DNA of 64,000 nt. It comes from Haladaptatus caseinilyticus (GTDB lineage: Archaea > Halobacteriota > Halobacteria > Halobacteriales > Haladaptataceae). How positions within the stretch are numbered: the first letter of the stretch is position 1; every line of letters begins with the position of its first letter. The stretch covers positions 16,216-80,215 of the forward strand of contig NZ_CP111039.1 of the NCBI RefSeq assembly GCF_026248685.1. Reading direction: 5' to 3'. The notes under the pieces were generated by a model. The model saw only the letters and a list, made by a program, of their open reading frames with translations. It made no database searches and had not been told where the DNA came from. A program made the position numbers and the translations under genes. Positions 18,198 to 26,576 of the stretch are shown here, one piece after another.

Positions 18198-18686
18198 TTA
18201 GATGGTTCGAACGTACGGATACACTGCACCCAGAACAACGCCATACGCGAGGTGCCAAACAAGGCTTGGCAACGCGAACGTTGGCACTGCTGGTGCAGCT
18301 GGAACGCCGACAACCTGCAGCCACAGCGGGAGAATGATTGAACCGGTCAGGACCCATAACACCACCCCATAGATCGCCCCAAGGCCGATGCTTGCCCGCT
18401 CACTCTCAGCGTATTTGTGTAATGAGGTCAGTGAGATCATGGCGGCGAAGATAACACCGAAAATCGCGCTGTTCGAGAGATGGATGAACCAGCCAGCAAT
18501 GCCGCCGCTCAGTCCATACAGAGCAGGGATTACAATTGTAAGGGCGTCTGGGCTCAGAATGAGTAGAAGGATGCCCATTGCGACACCACCCGCGAGCCCG
18601 GCGATAACCGCCCCTAACCACGGGCCATATCTTGGAGAAGTTTGTTCCGCGGTAACTTCATCAGTCGTTGCTGTTTCTGTTCCCAT
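18198..18686 (-). CDS. four-helix integral membrane protein
   Basis: About 162 residues from ATG 18686. The longer frame starting at 18761 is rejected because the next ATG coincides with a palindrome. Four hydrophobic segments are seen: VIAGLAGGVAMGILLLIL, VIPALYGLSGGIAGWFIHL, a third around GLGAIYGVVLWVLTG, and LVWHLAYGVVLGAVYPYV. The Gly-rich helix pattern and 'H' residues facing the membrane resemble small haloarchaeal membrane proteins sometimes annotated as unknown or kinase-like. No transport motif is visible. Function unknown. Confidence 0.7.
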   Translation of the reverse strand: MGTETATTDEVTAEQTSPRYGPWLGAVIAGLAGGVAMGILLLILSPDALTIVIPALYGLSGGIAGWFIHLSNSAIFGVIFAAMISLTSLHKYAESERASIGLGAIYGVVLWVLTGSIILPLWLQVVGVPAAPAVPTFALPSLVWHLAYGVVLGAVYPYVRTI

Positions 18687-18700
18687 ATGGTAACATATGG
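18683..18700. promoter_or_regulatory. palindrome overlapping a start codon
   Basis: CCATATG and CATATGG flank a GTAA spacer, a perfect 7-bp inverted repeat. The start codon of the minus-strand membrane gene (complement of CAT 18684-18686) lies inside the left arm. If the mRNA is leaderless, a protein bound here would block transcription start. Confidence 0.4.
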
Positions 18701-19062
18701 CATGATCAAGTAAACAGTCGTCGAATTCTTCGAAATACACCGCGTTCTTCAAAATTGACAATGTACACTAAAATCCCTTCAGCCTTCAACAGCGGCTGAT
18801 TCAATCCGTGCCTCCGAGACGATTCTCATGCGCGCTACTCACGGGTATGCGGTGTAGACAGAGAGGACGATCGGTACATTGCCATAGACACGACTTGTGG
18901 CCTCATTCGTTGCGACAACCTACGTTATGCTCGTGTCTGATTACTACAATTGAATTATGTATGGGCTGATTATAATGATATTAATATAGTTCTCATTCAT
19001 GTCACTAGAGAATTAGACAGAGACGTTAACCACGCTGGAACCGCATATACGATAGCTACCCA
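18701..19062. other. intergenic region
   Basis: About 360 bp between divergent genes. AT-rich stretches near 18955-19000 and a TATA-like CATATAC near 19046 suit a promoter for the TFB gene. No gene seen. Confidence 0.4.
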
Positions 19063-20022
19063 ATGAGACGCCTTACCCGTCGGATGACAGACGACGAGAC
19101 GGAGCACACTACCAAGGAACATAAAGGCGTCCAGAACTGTCCTGAATGCGACTCACAAACACTGCTCACGAGCGCAGACGGGAGTGAACTCGTCTGTGAG
19201 GACTGTGGCTTAATTATTGAAGAGCGGACCGTCGACCGGGGACCAGAGTGGCGAGCGTTCAACCATCAAGAGCGCGAACGCAAGTCCCGGGTCGGCGCGC
19301 CGATCACCAAGACCATGCACGACAAAGGTCTCACTACGAATATCGACTGGAAAGACCGAGATGCATCCGGTCACGCGCTGTCCGCCGAAAAACGCAACCA
19401 GATGCACCGACTGCGAAAATGGCAAGGACGAATCCGGACGAAAGATGCTGGTGAGCGCAACCTCAAGTTCGCGCTCTCCGAGATCGACCGGATGGCGAGC
19501 GCACTCGGTATCCCGCGCTCGATTCGCGAAGTTGCCTGTGTACTGTACCGGCGTGCATTGGATGAGGACCTGATTCGAGGCCGCTCGATCGAAGGGATTG
19601 CGACCAGTTGTCTCTATGCAGCGTGTCGTACGGAGAATATTCCGCGGAGTTTCGAGGAGATGGAAGAAGTATCGCGTGTGAGACGCAAAGAAATCACCCG
19701 CTCATATATGTATCTTGGACGGGAACTCGGACTCGAAATCCACCCGGCGAACCCGAAACAGTACGTCCCTCGGTTTTGTTCAGCACTTGGATGCAGTGAT
19801 GCCGTTGAAGCGAAAACGAACGAACTGCTCGACATCGCGACAACAGAGGGCCTGCTCTCGGGAAAATCACCCACTAGTTGCGCCGCGGCCGCGATTTACG
19901 CCGCGTCACTCCTGTGTGATGAACAACAGACACAGCAGGCCGTCGCTGATGTTGCACAGGTCACCGAAGTCACCATTCGCAACCGGTATCAAGAACAAAT
20001 CGACGCACTCGATCTCAACTAA
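19063..20022 (+). CDS. tfb: transcription initiation factor IIB paralogue (TFB)
   Basis: A 319-residue TFB (312 if started at ATG 19084, which loses a basic MRRLTRR leader). The N-terminal zinc ribbon has NCPECDSQ and LVCEDCGLII (CxxC..CxxC). The B-finger region follows (RGPEWRAFNHQERERKSRVG). Two cyclin-like repeats follow: RNLKFALSEIDRMASALGIP... RSIEGIATSCLYAACR, and FCSALGCSDAVEAKTNELLD... GKSPTSCAAAAIYAAS. It recruits RNA polymerase to TBP-bound promoters and recognises BRE. Haloarchaea carry multiple TFBs, some on plasmids, to switch expression programmes. This one is monocistronic. Confidence 0.93.
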   Translation: MRRLTRRMTDDETEHTTKEHKGVQNCPECDSQTLLTSADGSELVCEDCGLIIEERTVDRGPEWRAFNHQERERKSRVGAPITKTMHDKGLTTNIDWKDRDASGHALSAEKRNQMHRLRKWQGRIRTKDAGERNLKFALSEIDRMASALGIPRSIREVACVLYRRALDEDLIRGRSIEGIATSCLYAACRTENIPRSFEEMEEVSRVRRKEITRSYMYLGRELGLEIHPANPKQYVPRFCSALGCSDAVEAKTNELLDIATTEGLLSGKSPTSCAAAAIYAASLLCDEQQTQQAVADVAQVTEVTIRNRYQEQIDALDLN

Positions 20023-20380
20023 TCACAGCCGGAACAACCAACGCAAATCGTGAGTGTCCACGCTAACAAGTGGCGACCATCTCGATAGACTGTCTCCAAA
20101 CCGATGCCTCGTCAGCCTCTGGTGAGTTCAACTGCTGCAGATGGTTCACACTAGCGGAGAGGGTCATAGGTGTGGCGCCTCTTTATTTCAAATCCTATAT
20201 CAATTTGTTTTCACTCTGTCATCCGAATAAAATCAGCCCATTTCACAATCACTTGATCATGGGTATGTCCACTAGTGCTTAGTGCAACATGAGGCAGTGG
20301 ACGGTTCTTGGGGGGCTCAATCCCCTCTCACCGTATGTTTTAATATTCTGGAAGTCATACTATCTACTCAGTAAAGAACT
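20023..20380. other. intergenic region
   Basis: About 360 bp with no convincing gene. A short match to the dispersed repeat core (GCTTAGTGCAA) lies at about 20276-20286. The last 50 bp carry the promoter of the VapB-like gene. Confidence 0.4.
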
Positions 20381-20710
20381 ATGAGTAGTAAGAGTGAAAA
20401 TGGCGACCACGTCGTTCGTATCAGCCGCAAAGGCCAGGCGACGATCCCCAAGTCGCTCCGGGAGAAGTACGGCATCGAAATCCCAGGCCGTGTGCGCTTC
20501 CGCGAAGAAGACGGCGAACTCGTCGTCGAGCCAGTCCCGAAACCAAGTGAACGCTTCGGGTCACTGGGGGAAGACTACGAGCGTGGCGAGGTCATTACGC
20601 ACCATCGAGAGGAGCAGGCAGCTGAGCGCCAGGCAGAGGACACCGCTGACCAGCGTGACTATCAGCGCTACGTCGCTACCGACGACACAGACGAGACCAC
20701 CGACGAATGA
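20381..20710 (+). CDS. AbrB/VapB-type antitoxin
   Basis: A 109-residue protein with a SpoVT/AbrB swapped-hairpin DNA-binding domain at residues about 10-52 (VRISRKGQATIPKSLREKYG, then VRFREEDGELVVEPV). An acidic C-terminal tail is likely the toxin-binding part. Its stop overlaps the next start (ATGA, 20707-20710), a typical antitoxin-toxin coupling. It should bind its own promoter and neutralise the PIN toxin that follows. Confidence 0.9.
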   Translation: MSSKSENGDHVVRISRKGQATIPKSLREKYGIEIPGRVRFREEDGELVVEPVPKPSERFGSLGEDYERGEVITHHREEQAAERQAEDTADQRDYQRYVATDDTDETTDE

Positions 20711-21156
20711 GCTATCGCTACGTTCTTGATACGGAACCTCTCCTTGCGTACTACTACGGTGAACCCGGTGGGGAGACTGTCCGCGACCTCCTGACGGATG
20801 TCTACATGGGTGAAGAGGCCGTAGCGGTCAGTGAAATCACGGCGACCGAACTGATGTACAAAATCGCCCGCTTTGAAACTGGCTCCCCACCGGGAACGCC
20901 AACAGAAGAGACACTGGCGACCGGCCGACAGGCCGTGCGTGACTTGGTGGACGGCGGTGTCACACTGTGTGCTCCCTCCGAGTCGTGGCCACTGGCAGCT
21001 GAAGTGAAAGGAGCGGGAGGGATCGCGCTCGGCGATGCATATGCTGTGGCGCTTGCGGTTGCCGAAGATGCAACGCTTCTGGTCGGTGCTGACGACGATT
21101 TCACGGAGCTCGTCGTAGATGTATCGGTCGAACGGATCCGGACAGAGCCAGCGTGA
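20707..21156 (+). CDS. PIN-domain toxin, VapC-like
   Basis: A 149-residue PIN-domain RNase. Conserved acids are seen: Asp8 in YVLDTEPLLAYY, Glu in SEITATELMYKI, and late acids in GGIALGDAYAVALA and LLVGADDDF. Together they would bind Mg2+ at the active site. VapC toxins cleave tRNA or rRNA. It is translationally coupled to the AbrB antitoxin by a 4-bp overlap. Confidence 0.9.
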   Translation: MSYRYVLDTEPLLAYYYGEPGGETVRDLLTDVYMGEEAVAVSEITATELMYKIARFETGSPPGTPTEETLATGRQAVRDLVDGGVTLCAPSESWPLAAEVKGAGGIALGDAYAVALAVAEDATLLVGADDDFTELVVDVSVERIRTEPA

Positions 21157-21213
21157 CACGTGGGAGACGAACAGACGGAAAGCGGTTTGCGTATCTCCGT
21201 ACTACATTGAGGT

Positions 21214-21924
21214 ATGGCGGCTGCGTGGGCACAGTGGGACCACATTGCGAAGGTTGACCCGGATAAAGCACTCCACGATGAGGATACTTACGCTAGCATT
21301 GCTGACACGGGGACCGACGCAATCATCATCGGTGGCACCACGAACGTCACCGAAGCCCGTGTTCAACCGATTCTTGATGCGCTTTCTGCTACCGAAATTC
21401 CCATCTTCGTCGAGCCAACCTACCGTCCGTCGTCATCTCATACCGAGGGACTCTCTGGGTACCTGCTTCCGATCGTTCTGAACGCCGATGACCCACTGTG
21501 GATCACAGGAGCACACCACGAATGGGTTCGCTCATCTGATCCTGAGTGGGACTACGTCCAGCCAGAAGCCTATATCGTCCTGAATCCGGCGTCATCAGTT
21601 GCGACGCTCACCCAAGCAGACTGTGGTCTTGATACGGATGACGTCGTTGCGTATGCTGAACTCGCTGAGCAGGTCCTCAGCCAAGAAATCGTCTATCTCG
21701 AGTATTCTGGCATGCTTGGTGATCCAGCTGTTGTCGCTGCCACACGAGATGCGCTCTCATCAGCGCAGCTCTTCTATGGTGGGGGGATTCACGACTATAA
21801 TTCGGCCTACGAAATGGCAAGTGTCGCAGACACGGTCATCGTCGGTGATGTGCTCCATGAGGCCGGTATCGAGGTGGTCGAGGCAACTGTTCGTGGAACA
21901 AGGGATGCAAAGCACGACTCGTAA
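21214..21924 (+). CDS. geranylgeranylglyceryl phosphate synthase-like (PcrB/GGGPS family)
   Basis: A 236-residue TIM-barrel prenyltransferase of the GGGPS/PcrB family. Visible signatures: WDHIAKVDPDK at the N-terminus, DAIIIGGTTNVTE (phosphate/glycerol contact), VYLEYSGMLGDP, and LFYGGGIHDY with the GGGI loop. The archaeal enzyme joins glycerol-1-phosphate and geranylgeranyl diphosphate to make the first ether bond of membrane lipids. Haloarchaea normally carry a chromosomal copy, so this one may be a second copy. It follows the VapC-like gene by 57 bp in the same direction and could share transcripts with it. Confidence 0.85.
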   Translation: MAAAWAQWDHIAKVDPDKALHDEDTYASIADTGTDAIIIGGTTNVTEARVQPILDALSATEIPIFVEPTYRPSSSHTEGLSGYLLPIVLNADDPLWITGAHHEWVRSSDPEWDYVQPEAYIVLNPASSVATLTQADCGLDTDDVVAYAELAEQVLSQEIVYLEYSGMLGDPAVVAATRDALSSAQLFYGGGIHDYNSAYEMASVADTVIVGDVLHEAGIEVVEATVRGTRDAKHDS

Positions 21925-22206
21925 TCCTGTGCTCTCTCCCATTGTAGTGGTGAGGAACAGAGAGAAAGAGCCGGTAATCAGTCGTCCATAGGCTAGTTTG
22001 AGCTACTAACCAATGCTGTCTCGGCCCATCTAAATTTAGTTGCGATTTGACTCCAGAGTGGGTCGGGCATAGTACACTTGGTTGTCGGAACTCAAGCAAT
22101 CAACACAGTAATCCACTGCTTTGGTCTTAAAGAAATATTGATGATGTCTCTGTTATCAGTCATCAAATAATAAAGTGGAGGTATTTACCGAGATTCATCA
22201 TTACTA

Positions 22207-22779
22207 GTGATACGGATGCCCGGCCCAGCATATCTCCGCAGCGATTCACTTACCCTGTGTACAGTCGAAGAGGAAGATCTCGCATTTATACAAGAAGGAT
22301 TCAATGATCCACGAATCCGCAAAAACATTGGACGATATACTCCCTCAAATCACGCGCAACAACAGACGCATCTCGAAGAGCGAATTACCGAGGGCGAAAA
22401 CAGCATCTACTTTCTCATCTGTGTCGATGAGACGCCAATCGGGCTCATCTGGCTGTTCTCACTTGACTATCAGCGAGGGAAGGGGGAAATCGGCCTCTGG
22501 ATTACACCAGACGAATGGGGCAACGGCTACGGAACAGACGCGGTGGCACTCATTGTCGACTATGGATTCAAGCAGCTGCGTCTCCACAAACTCATCGCAC
22601 GGGTCCAAGAATCGAATGCTGCCTCCAAACAGATCTGGGACTCACTTGGCTTTACAGAGGAAGGGTTTCAGCGCGACGAATTCTATTCCGATGGTGAGTA
22701 TGTGAGCTACTATTACTTTGGAATCCTCGCCGATGAATGGGATAGAGACTCTGTGAATGCTAACGTGGATTTCACATGA
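22207..22779 (+). CDS. GNAT acetyltransferase, RimJ/RimL type
   Basis: A 190-residue GNAT (GTG 22207 or ATG 22216). The order fits the family: LCTVEEEDLAFIQEGFNDP at the start, then IGLIWLFSLDY.., KGEIGLWITPDEWGNGYGTDAV (acetyl-CoA Q/R-x-x-G-x-G/A loop with GNGYG), and LHKLIARVQESNAASKQIWDSLGFTEEG. Members acetylate N-termini of ribosomal proteins or antibiotics. Monocistronic, with no clear substrate clue from neighbours. Confidence 0.85.
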   Translation: MIRMPGPAYLRSDSLTLCTVEEEDLAFIQEGFNDPRIRKNIGRYTPSNHAQQQTHLEERITEGENSIYFLICVDETPIGLIWLFSLDYQRGKGEIGLWITPDEWGNGYGTDAVALIVDYGFKQLRLHKLIARVQESNAASKQIWDSLGFTEEGFQRDEFYSDGEYVSYYYFGILADEWDRDSVNANVDFT

Positions 22780-22893
22780 TTTAGGGATACTAGACGTGTT
22801 TTATTATCTCATCCAAAAGTGAACATTCGCACATCTCTAAAAGGGAGATCAATACCGACTACCGTTCACTTTTTCCTGTTCCTATCTATATGA

Positions 22894-23352
22894 ATGCGTA
22901 TGGATATTCGTGTGTTAGAAGCGGAGAGTGAACGTCGAGAGGCAGCCCTACTTCTCCAACAGCTCTGGACTGATCGTGACCGTGACGAAATTGTTGCGTG
23001 GACAGGTGAGGAAGAGTACCGCTTATTCGGTGGTTTTGTTGACGACGAACTTATCGGGGTCGCGGGCGTCGTAATTCGAGAATTGCTCCATCATAGTCGC
23101 CATGCCTGGCTCTACGATCTTGTTGTCGACGAATCCCGAAGAGAAGAAGGATACGGAACGGAACTCATCCGATTCGTTGAACAGTGGGCGACCGAGAATG
23201 AGTGTGAATACGTTGCGTTGGCGTCGCCACTCGCGAAAGAGGAGATCCACCAGTACTACGAAAGCCGAGAGTACAACAGGTGGTTATCGAGAAGGAGCTC
23301 TAACGTGAATCAGACGATCGTTCTGCGACTAGCTGTTTATCTGTTTCTTTGA
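22894..23352 (+). CDS. GNAT acetyltransferase with a frameshifted C-terminus
   Basis: A 152-residue GNAT. The acetyl-CoA motif region is LYDLVVDESRREEGYGTELI (R-x-x-G-x-G type). After QYYESREYNRW the frame reads a non-family tail LSRRSSNVNQTIVLRLAVYLFL. In the alternative frame the DNA at 23285-23303 reads IEKEL then TAA, matching the usual C-terminal strand of these proteins ('RWGYVIEKEL'). A small deletion (about 7 bp) near 23283 probably removed GYV and shifted the frame. The core fold could still form, with a foreign 17-residue tail. Confidence 0.75.
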   Translation: MRMDIRVLEAESERREAALLLQQLWTDRDRDEIVAWTGEEEYRLFGGFVDDELIGVAGVVIRELLHHSRHAWLYDLVVDESRREEGYGTELIRFVEQWATENECEYVALASPLAKEEIHQYYESREYNRWLSRRSSNVNQTIVLRLAVYLFL

Positions 23353-23429
23353 GCTCATGTCGTGCTATCTACAATCGAAAGGGTAAGGGTGTTGATCGGG
23401 AGTGTGCGCCTCCAACTAGTCGCTCGTAG

Positions 23430-23448
23430 GTTAGTATTTTATACTAAC
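23430..23448. promoter_or_regulatory. palindrome GTTAGTAT-N3-ATACTAAC, copy 1
   Basis: Perfect 8-bp inverted repeat with a TTT spacer, 47 bp upstream of the 78-aa gene at 23495. One of four copies in the window; a likely operator. Confidence 0.65.
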
Positions 23449-23494
23449 TAATATCGCCCACCGATTTAACGACGTTCAGACACTACTATCCGAC

Positions 23495-23731
23495 ATGAGC
23501 GAGAATGCCGCAATCATTGCTCGGATAATCGAGCATAACACGGGTGGGCAAAACCGTGCGACAATTGATCGTGATCACATCGGTGTGATTGCAACCCAGC
23601 ATGGTCGCTTTGACGGCGATATTGATGATTCGATAGCCGAGACCCTTGCTGAAGGATACATCGAAGAGCAGGACGGTGAATACGTTGCGACTGAGAACGT
23701 TTGGGATCTCATTCCCGGTATTACTCGCTAG
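23495..23731 (+). CDS. small winged-helix-like protein
   Basis: A 78-residue acidic protein: a helix (AAIIARIIEHN), a second helix-like stretch (RDHIGVIATQHGRFDGDIDD) and a strand pair (YIEEQDGEYVATEN). This resembles a compact winged-helix DNA-binding domain, but no family is recognised with certainty. It is bracketed by two palindromes of the same sequence (23430-23448 and 23796-23814). This suggests an autoregulator or a target of a shared regulator. Confidence 0.65.
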   Translation: MSENAAIIARIIEHNTGGQNRATIDRDHIGVIATQHGRFDGDIDDSIAETLAEGYIEEQDGEYVATENVWDLIPGITR

Positions 23732-23795
23732 CTCGTCGCTCGGTCTGCTTGCGTTTTGATCTCTTTCCGCCTCTCACTCTTTCTTCAACGCTCTT

Positions 23796-23814
23796 GTTAG
23801 TATACAATGCTAAC
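23796..23814. promoter_or_regulatory. palindrome GTTAGTAT-N3-ATGCTAAC, copy 2
   Basis: One mismatch from the consensus and extended by TT/AA to 23794-23816, with an ACA spacer. It lies between the 78-aa gene and the beta-helix gene, so it may act on the latter's promoter. Confidence 0.6.
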
Positions 23815-23938
23815 AAAGGCGTCTGAAATTCTAAAAACCCGCTTCAATTCACTTAGTAACGTACGTAAAACTTATCTAATGGTGGGTAATAACGTATTCT
23901 AGAAACAACGCCTGCACTGAAACGCGAGTGATTCCCCT

Positions 23939-25294
23939 ATGACACCACCACCAACCGCTGACACAGATGGCCACGAATCGCACAGTCGACGGGCGTTTCT
24001 CGCAACAACCGCCAGTCTCGGCCTTGCATCACTGTCCGGGTGTGTGTATGGCAGTGGAATTGGTGCGGTAGATACTGGATCGAACAGCACCAATAGCACG
24101 AATTCAACTGGCGGTATGCCGTCAGGATTCGATCCGACAAAGTATACTGACCAGTTCAAGCACCGAGTCAACATCGCGAAGAAAGGCGCAGACAACACGG
24201 GGAAGCAAGAGGTCGATGATGTTCTCGACCGTGTGATCGACGACGATACACTCGTCTACTTCCCACCTGGTCGGTATAAACTGAATACGAACCATCGCCA
24301 CGTTGGACTCCGTAACCTCGGAATTATCGGACAAAATGCCGTCCTCACGCACGGACGTGTAGACGCGATCGAGGGGTTCGATGTCACCGAGGGGGAGTAT
24401 CACGGCCCTGCTCAGCATTTCAAAATCGGAGTGCCTGATACACCGCACAAGGGACGCTTTGTGTTTGGTGGATTCTCAGTTGATTGGCGCGGGAAGAACG
24501 AAGGGATGCAGATTCTGAACCATCATACCGCCGGGAAATCGATGATTCAGAACATTCGGCAAGTCGGCATGCACTCGCTCGGCTGTCAGGGACCATTCCG
24601 ACTGAACCCCGCGACTGAGAATGCGTTCATTCGGGCCCGGAATATCGACATCCGGCATGGTGGTCTTACCTACCAAAAGACAATCAATACGCGAGATACC
24701 TACGACGGGGGGCCGTATGCTGGTCGTTCGTGGGCGACATCGGGGATTACGATGCATCCACGCACGCAGGGGAAGCTCCGCTTAGAACGGGTTATCTGTG
24801 GCGGGTGGCCTGACAACGGGATCTACGTAATCGGTGGACATCCGGGTACAGGAGACGGCACTGTCGAAGTGATAAACTGCATTTCAGGCAATTCACAGGC
24901 GTCAAACATCCGCATTGGGGGCAAGAACTCGAAGATCATTGGATGCAAGGTCATCATCGATCAGTCGTTCGGGAACGAGTTCTACGACGAGCAGCGTCCT
25001 ATCCGATTAGACGACGGCTCATGCACAATCAAGAATACACAGATCGTCCAGAAGAAGCCCACTGGATGGAGTATCACCGTCCAACATGCGGTTCAAAAAG
25101 CGATGATCGAGAACGTCTCGATAACGATCTATGATATGCCGATGAAAGCACTCGTCGTTGATGATGCAGCAAGCAACGTCACGGTTCGGAATTTGCAGGT
25201 TCAAACGCCCGGCTGGCAGGCGACGGAGAACATGCTCCTTCGTGGGTCGGGTGACGTGATGGAGGATATCACAGTTGATGGAAAGCCGGTTTGA
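23939..25294 (+). CDS. exported right-handed beta-helix protein
   Basis: A 451-residue protein with a Tat motif (HSRRAFLATTASLGLASLSGC) whose Cys fits a lipobox, so it is probably a surface lipoprotein. A Thr/Asn/Ser linker follows. The body has pectate-lyase-like beta-helix repeats: TLVYFPPGRYKLNTNH and GIIGQNAVLTHG (typical of the first coils), then RLERVICGGWPDNGIYVIGG, VEVINCISGNSQASNIRIGG, CTIKNTQIVQ. Such folds bind or cleave polysaccharide. No catalytic Asp pair is certain. Possibly acts on surface glycans. Confidence 0.8.
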   Translation: MTPPPTADTDGHESHSRRAFLATTASLGLASLSGCVYGSGIGAVDTGSNSTNSTNSTGGMPSGFDPTKYTDQFKHRVNIAKKGADNTGKQEVDDVLDRVIDDDTLVYFPPGRYKLNTNHRHVGLRNLGIIGQNAVLTHGRVDAIEGFDVTEGEYHGPAQHFKIGVPDTPHKGRFVFGGFSVDWRGKNEGMQILNHHTAGKSMIQNIRQVGMHSLGCQGPFRLNPATENAFIRARNIDIRHGGLTYQKTINTRDTYDGGPYAGRSWATSGITMHPRTQGKLRLERVICGGWPDNGIYVIGGHPGTGDGTVEVINCISGNSQASNIRIGGKNSKIIGCKVIIDQSFGNEFYDEQRPIRLDDGSCTIKNTQIVQKKPTGWSITVQHAVQKAMIENVSITIYDMPMKALVVDDAASNVTVRNLQVQTPGWQATENMLLRGSGDVMEDITVDGKPV

Positions 25295-25302
25295 TCTGAC
25301 GA

Positions 25303-25512
25303 TTATACGGTTCTGAGTTTTCGGAGGACGAGCAAAACACAGATGAGCGATACAAGGAAAGCTACTCGCTTTGCCCACACACCCGGTAGGTACATCGAAA
25401 GATGATACCAGAACCCAATGAAGGAGAGACCAAAAACGAGGAATGGAGCTCCAAATGCAAATAAAATCGCGGATGCACCTCTTCCGATAGCTCCCATCGT
25501 CACGCCCTCCAT
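25303..25512 (-). CDS. small membrane protein of the regulator operon
   Basis: A 69-residue (or 64 from ATG 25497) minus-strand protein with two hydrophobic helices (SAILFAFGAPFLVFGLSFIGFW and AKRVAFLVSLICVLLVL). It is the third gene in the operon running from 25924. The ATG at 25512 overlaps the end of the upstream gene; the ATG at 25497 leaves a 2-bp gap. Unknown; it may help the conjugation membrane complex encoded divergently. Confidence 0.6.
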   Translation of the reverse strand: MEGVTMGAIGRGASAILFAFGAPFLVFGLSFIGFWYHLSMYLPGVWAKRVAFLVSLICVLLVLRKLRTV

Positions 25513-25670
25513 TTCGCAATGAGGAAGGTACCAAGGATAATCACGATAGCACCTGATCCCTCGATCCCGAACACGTAGGTAACGATAACAGCGGCAAGAA
25601 TCGCGCCCCAGAAGCGCACTCTCCGACTGTGCTTGATCGCATCGATGAGCGTGGTTTTGAGTGCAGTCAT
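25500..25670 (-). CDS. small single-helix membrane protein, 56 aa
   Basis: From ATG 25670 to TGA at 25500-25502. A basic N-terminus (KTTLIDAIKHSRRVRFW) leads into a hydrophobic segment broken by Gly-Ile-Glu-Gly-Ser-Gly, giving two short helices. Its ATG overlaps the TGA of the HTH gene (ATGA), and its stop lies inside the start region of the next gene, so three genes are translationally packed. Likely co-expressed with the HTH regulator. Confidence 0.65.
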   Translation of the reverse strand: MTALKTTLIDAIKHSRRVRFWGAILAAVIVTYVFGIEGSGAIVIILGTFLIAKWRA

Positions 25671-25924
25671 GAGTTTGAGTCTTGGTCGTCTTCGGTGTTT
25701 TCGCGTGGGTCAGTGAGGAGGTGGTACAGTGCGGATTTGGCGTGGATGTTTTCGATGTAGCCCGCTGCTTCCAGCACTTCTAATCGCTGATGGATGTATT
25801 GCCGGGTGTAGCCTGTTTCGTCGACCAGATATGATTGCGTTCGATCGCCCTCGTGAAACAGGTCGAGTATTTGCTTGTCAACATCCTTTAGTCGAACCAT
25901 CGGCTGCAATTCGTAGCGTATCAT
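25667..25924 (-). CDS. winged-helix regulator (PhiH1-repressor-like)
   Basis: An 85-residue (or 77 from ATG 25900) minus-strand HTH protein. The recognition-helix region SYLVDETGYTRQYIHQRLEVLEAAGYIE followed by a wing (KSALYHLLTD) fits the haloarchaeal PhiH1-repressor/winged-helix type. The gene is divergent from the transfer operon across a perfect inverted repeat (25955-26002), 31 bp from its start. Autoregulation and repression of the transfer operon are the natural hypothesis. Confidence 0.8.
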   Translation of the reverse strand: MIRYELQPMVRLKDVDKQILDLFHEGDRTQSYLVDETGYTRQYIHQRLEVLEAAGYIENIHAKSALYHLLTDPRENTEDDQDSNS

Positions 25925-25954
25925 ACGTAAGTGTTGTCTGTCATTGACCTATTG

Positions 25955-26002
25955 TAGTTTACGGACAGTAAAATACGAAAAGACACTACTGTCCGTAAAC
26001 TA
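25955..26002. promoter_or_regulatory. perfect 16-bp inverted repeat between divergent operons
   Basis: Arms TAGTTTACGGACAGTA (25955-25970) and TACTGTCCGTAAACTA (25987-26002) are exact reverse complements, 16 bp apart. They sit 31 bp from the HTH start and 34 bp from the transfer operon start, where a regulator would control both. The core GGACAGT recurs in the repeats at 36.3-37.7 kb. Confidence 0.75.
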
Positions 26003-26035
26003 TTTATTTCTCTTTCTAGTTGAGTAGGATGGAAT

Positions 26036-26566
26036 ATGGTTCCCCCAGGAAATCACGAGCAGAGCGACAGAAACGGGTCAGAAACAGCGTCTAGTGACTC
26101 TATTTCACAGACAATTGCAGGGATGGTTGATGCTGGTATAGTGCTGGTCGACACAGTGGCCGTGCGTGCTGGTCAAGCAGTCGGAGTCACAGATGAGACG
26201 GTTGCAAAAGCGATTCCGAAGGCATACAGTGTCGCGCTTACGTCAGGCCTCGTTATTGGTCGTGCCGCCGCCCAATCGAGTGGGAGCGTGAATGTCTGTG
26301 ATCAATCCAAATTCATCGGACAGGCACTCCCGTTCTTTCTCACCGCTGGCGGGACGTTCCTCGTCGGTGCCTACGCGCTGAGCCAACTCATCGGTGGTGG
26401 CGGCCAGGCACTCTCGATGTCGAGTGGCAAGCAAGGGACGTTCAAAAGCATGCAGATGGATGGGCACAAGGGCTTTATTAGCGCCCTTGTCGGTCTCTCA
26501 CTGCTTGGCATCATGATGGGCTGGATGGCTTTCCCGGTTGATACCAGCTGTCTGCCCGGTGTCTAA
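26036..26566 (+). CDS. membrane protein of the transfer operon
   Basis: A 176-residue protein: a polar Ser/Thr/Asp N-terminus, a helical region (GMVDAGIVLVDTVAVRAGQAVGV), and two transmembrane helices (QALPFFLTAGGTFLVGAYALSQLIG and ISALVGLSLLGIMMGWMAF). A short Cys-containing end (DTSCLPGV) lies beside a second Cys in VNVCDQS. The first gene of the transfer operon often encodes a pilin- or VirB2-like subunit. The two-helix, Gly-rich loop layout would fit such a role, but no family match is certain. Confidence 0.65.
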   Translation: MVPPGNHEQSDRNGSETASSDSISQTIAGMVDAGIVLVDTVAVRAGQAVGVTDETVAKAIPKAYSVALTSGLVIGRAAAQSSGSVNVCDQSKFIGQALPFFLTAGGTFLVGAYALSQLIGGGGQALSMSSGKQGTFKSMQMDGHKGFISALVGLSLLGIMMGWMAFPVDTSCLPGV

Positions 26567-26576
26567 GGAGGAATGC

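Noticed and set aside
21925..22206. A minus-strand frame with VDYCVDCLSSDN
   Set aside because: It might be a zinc-finger remnant, but too short and broken to support.
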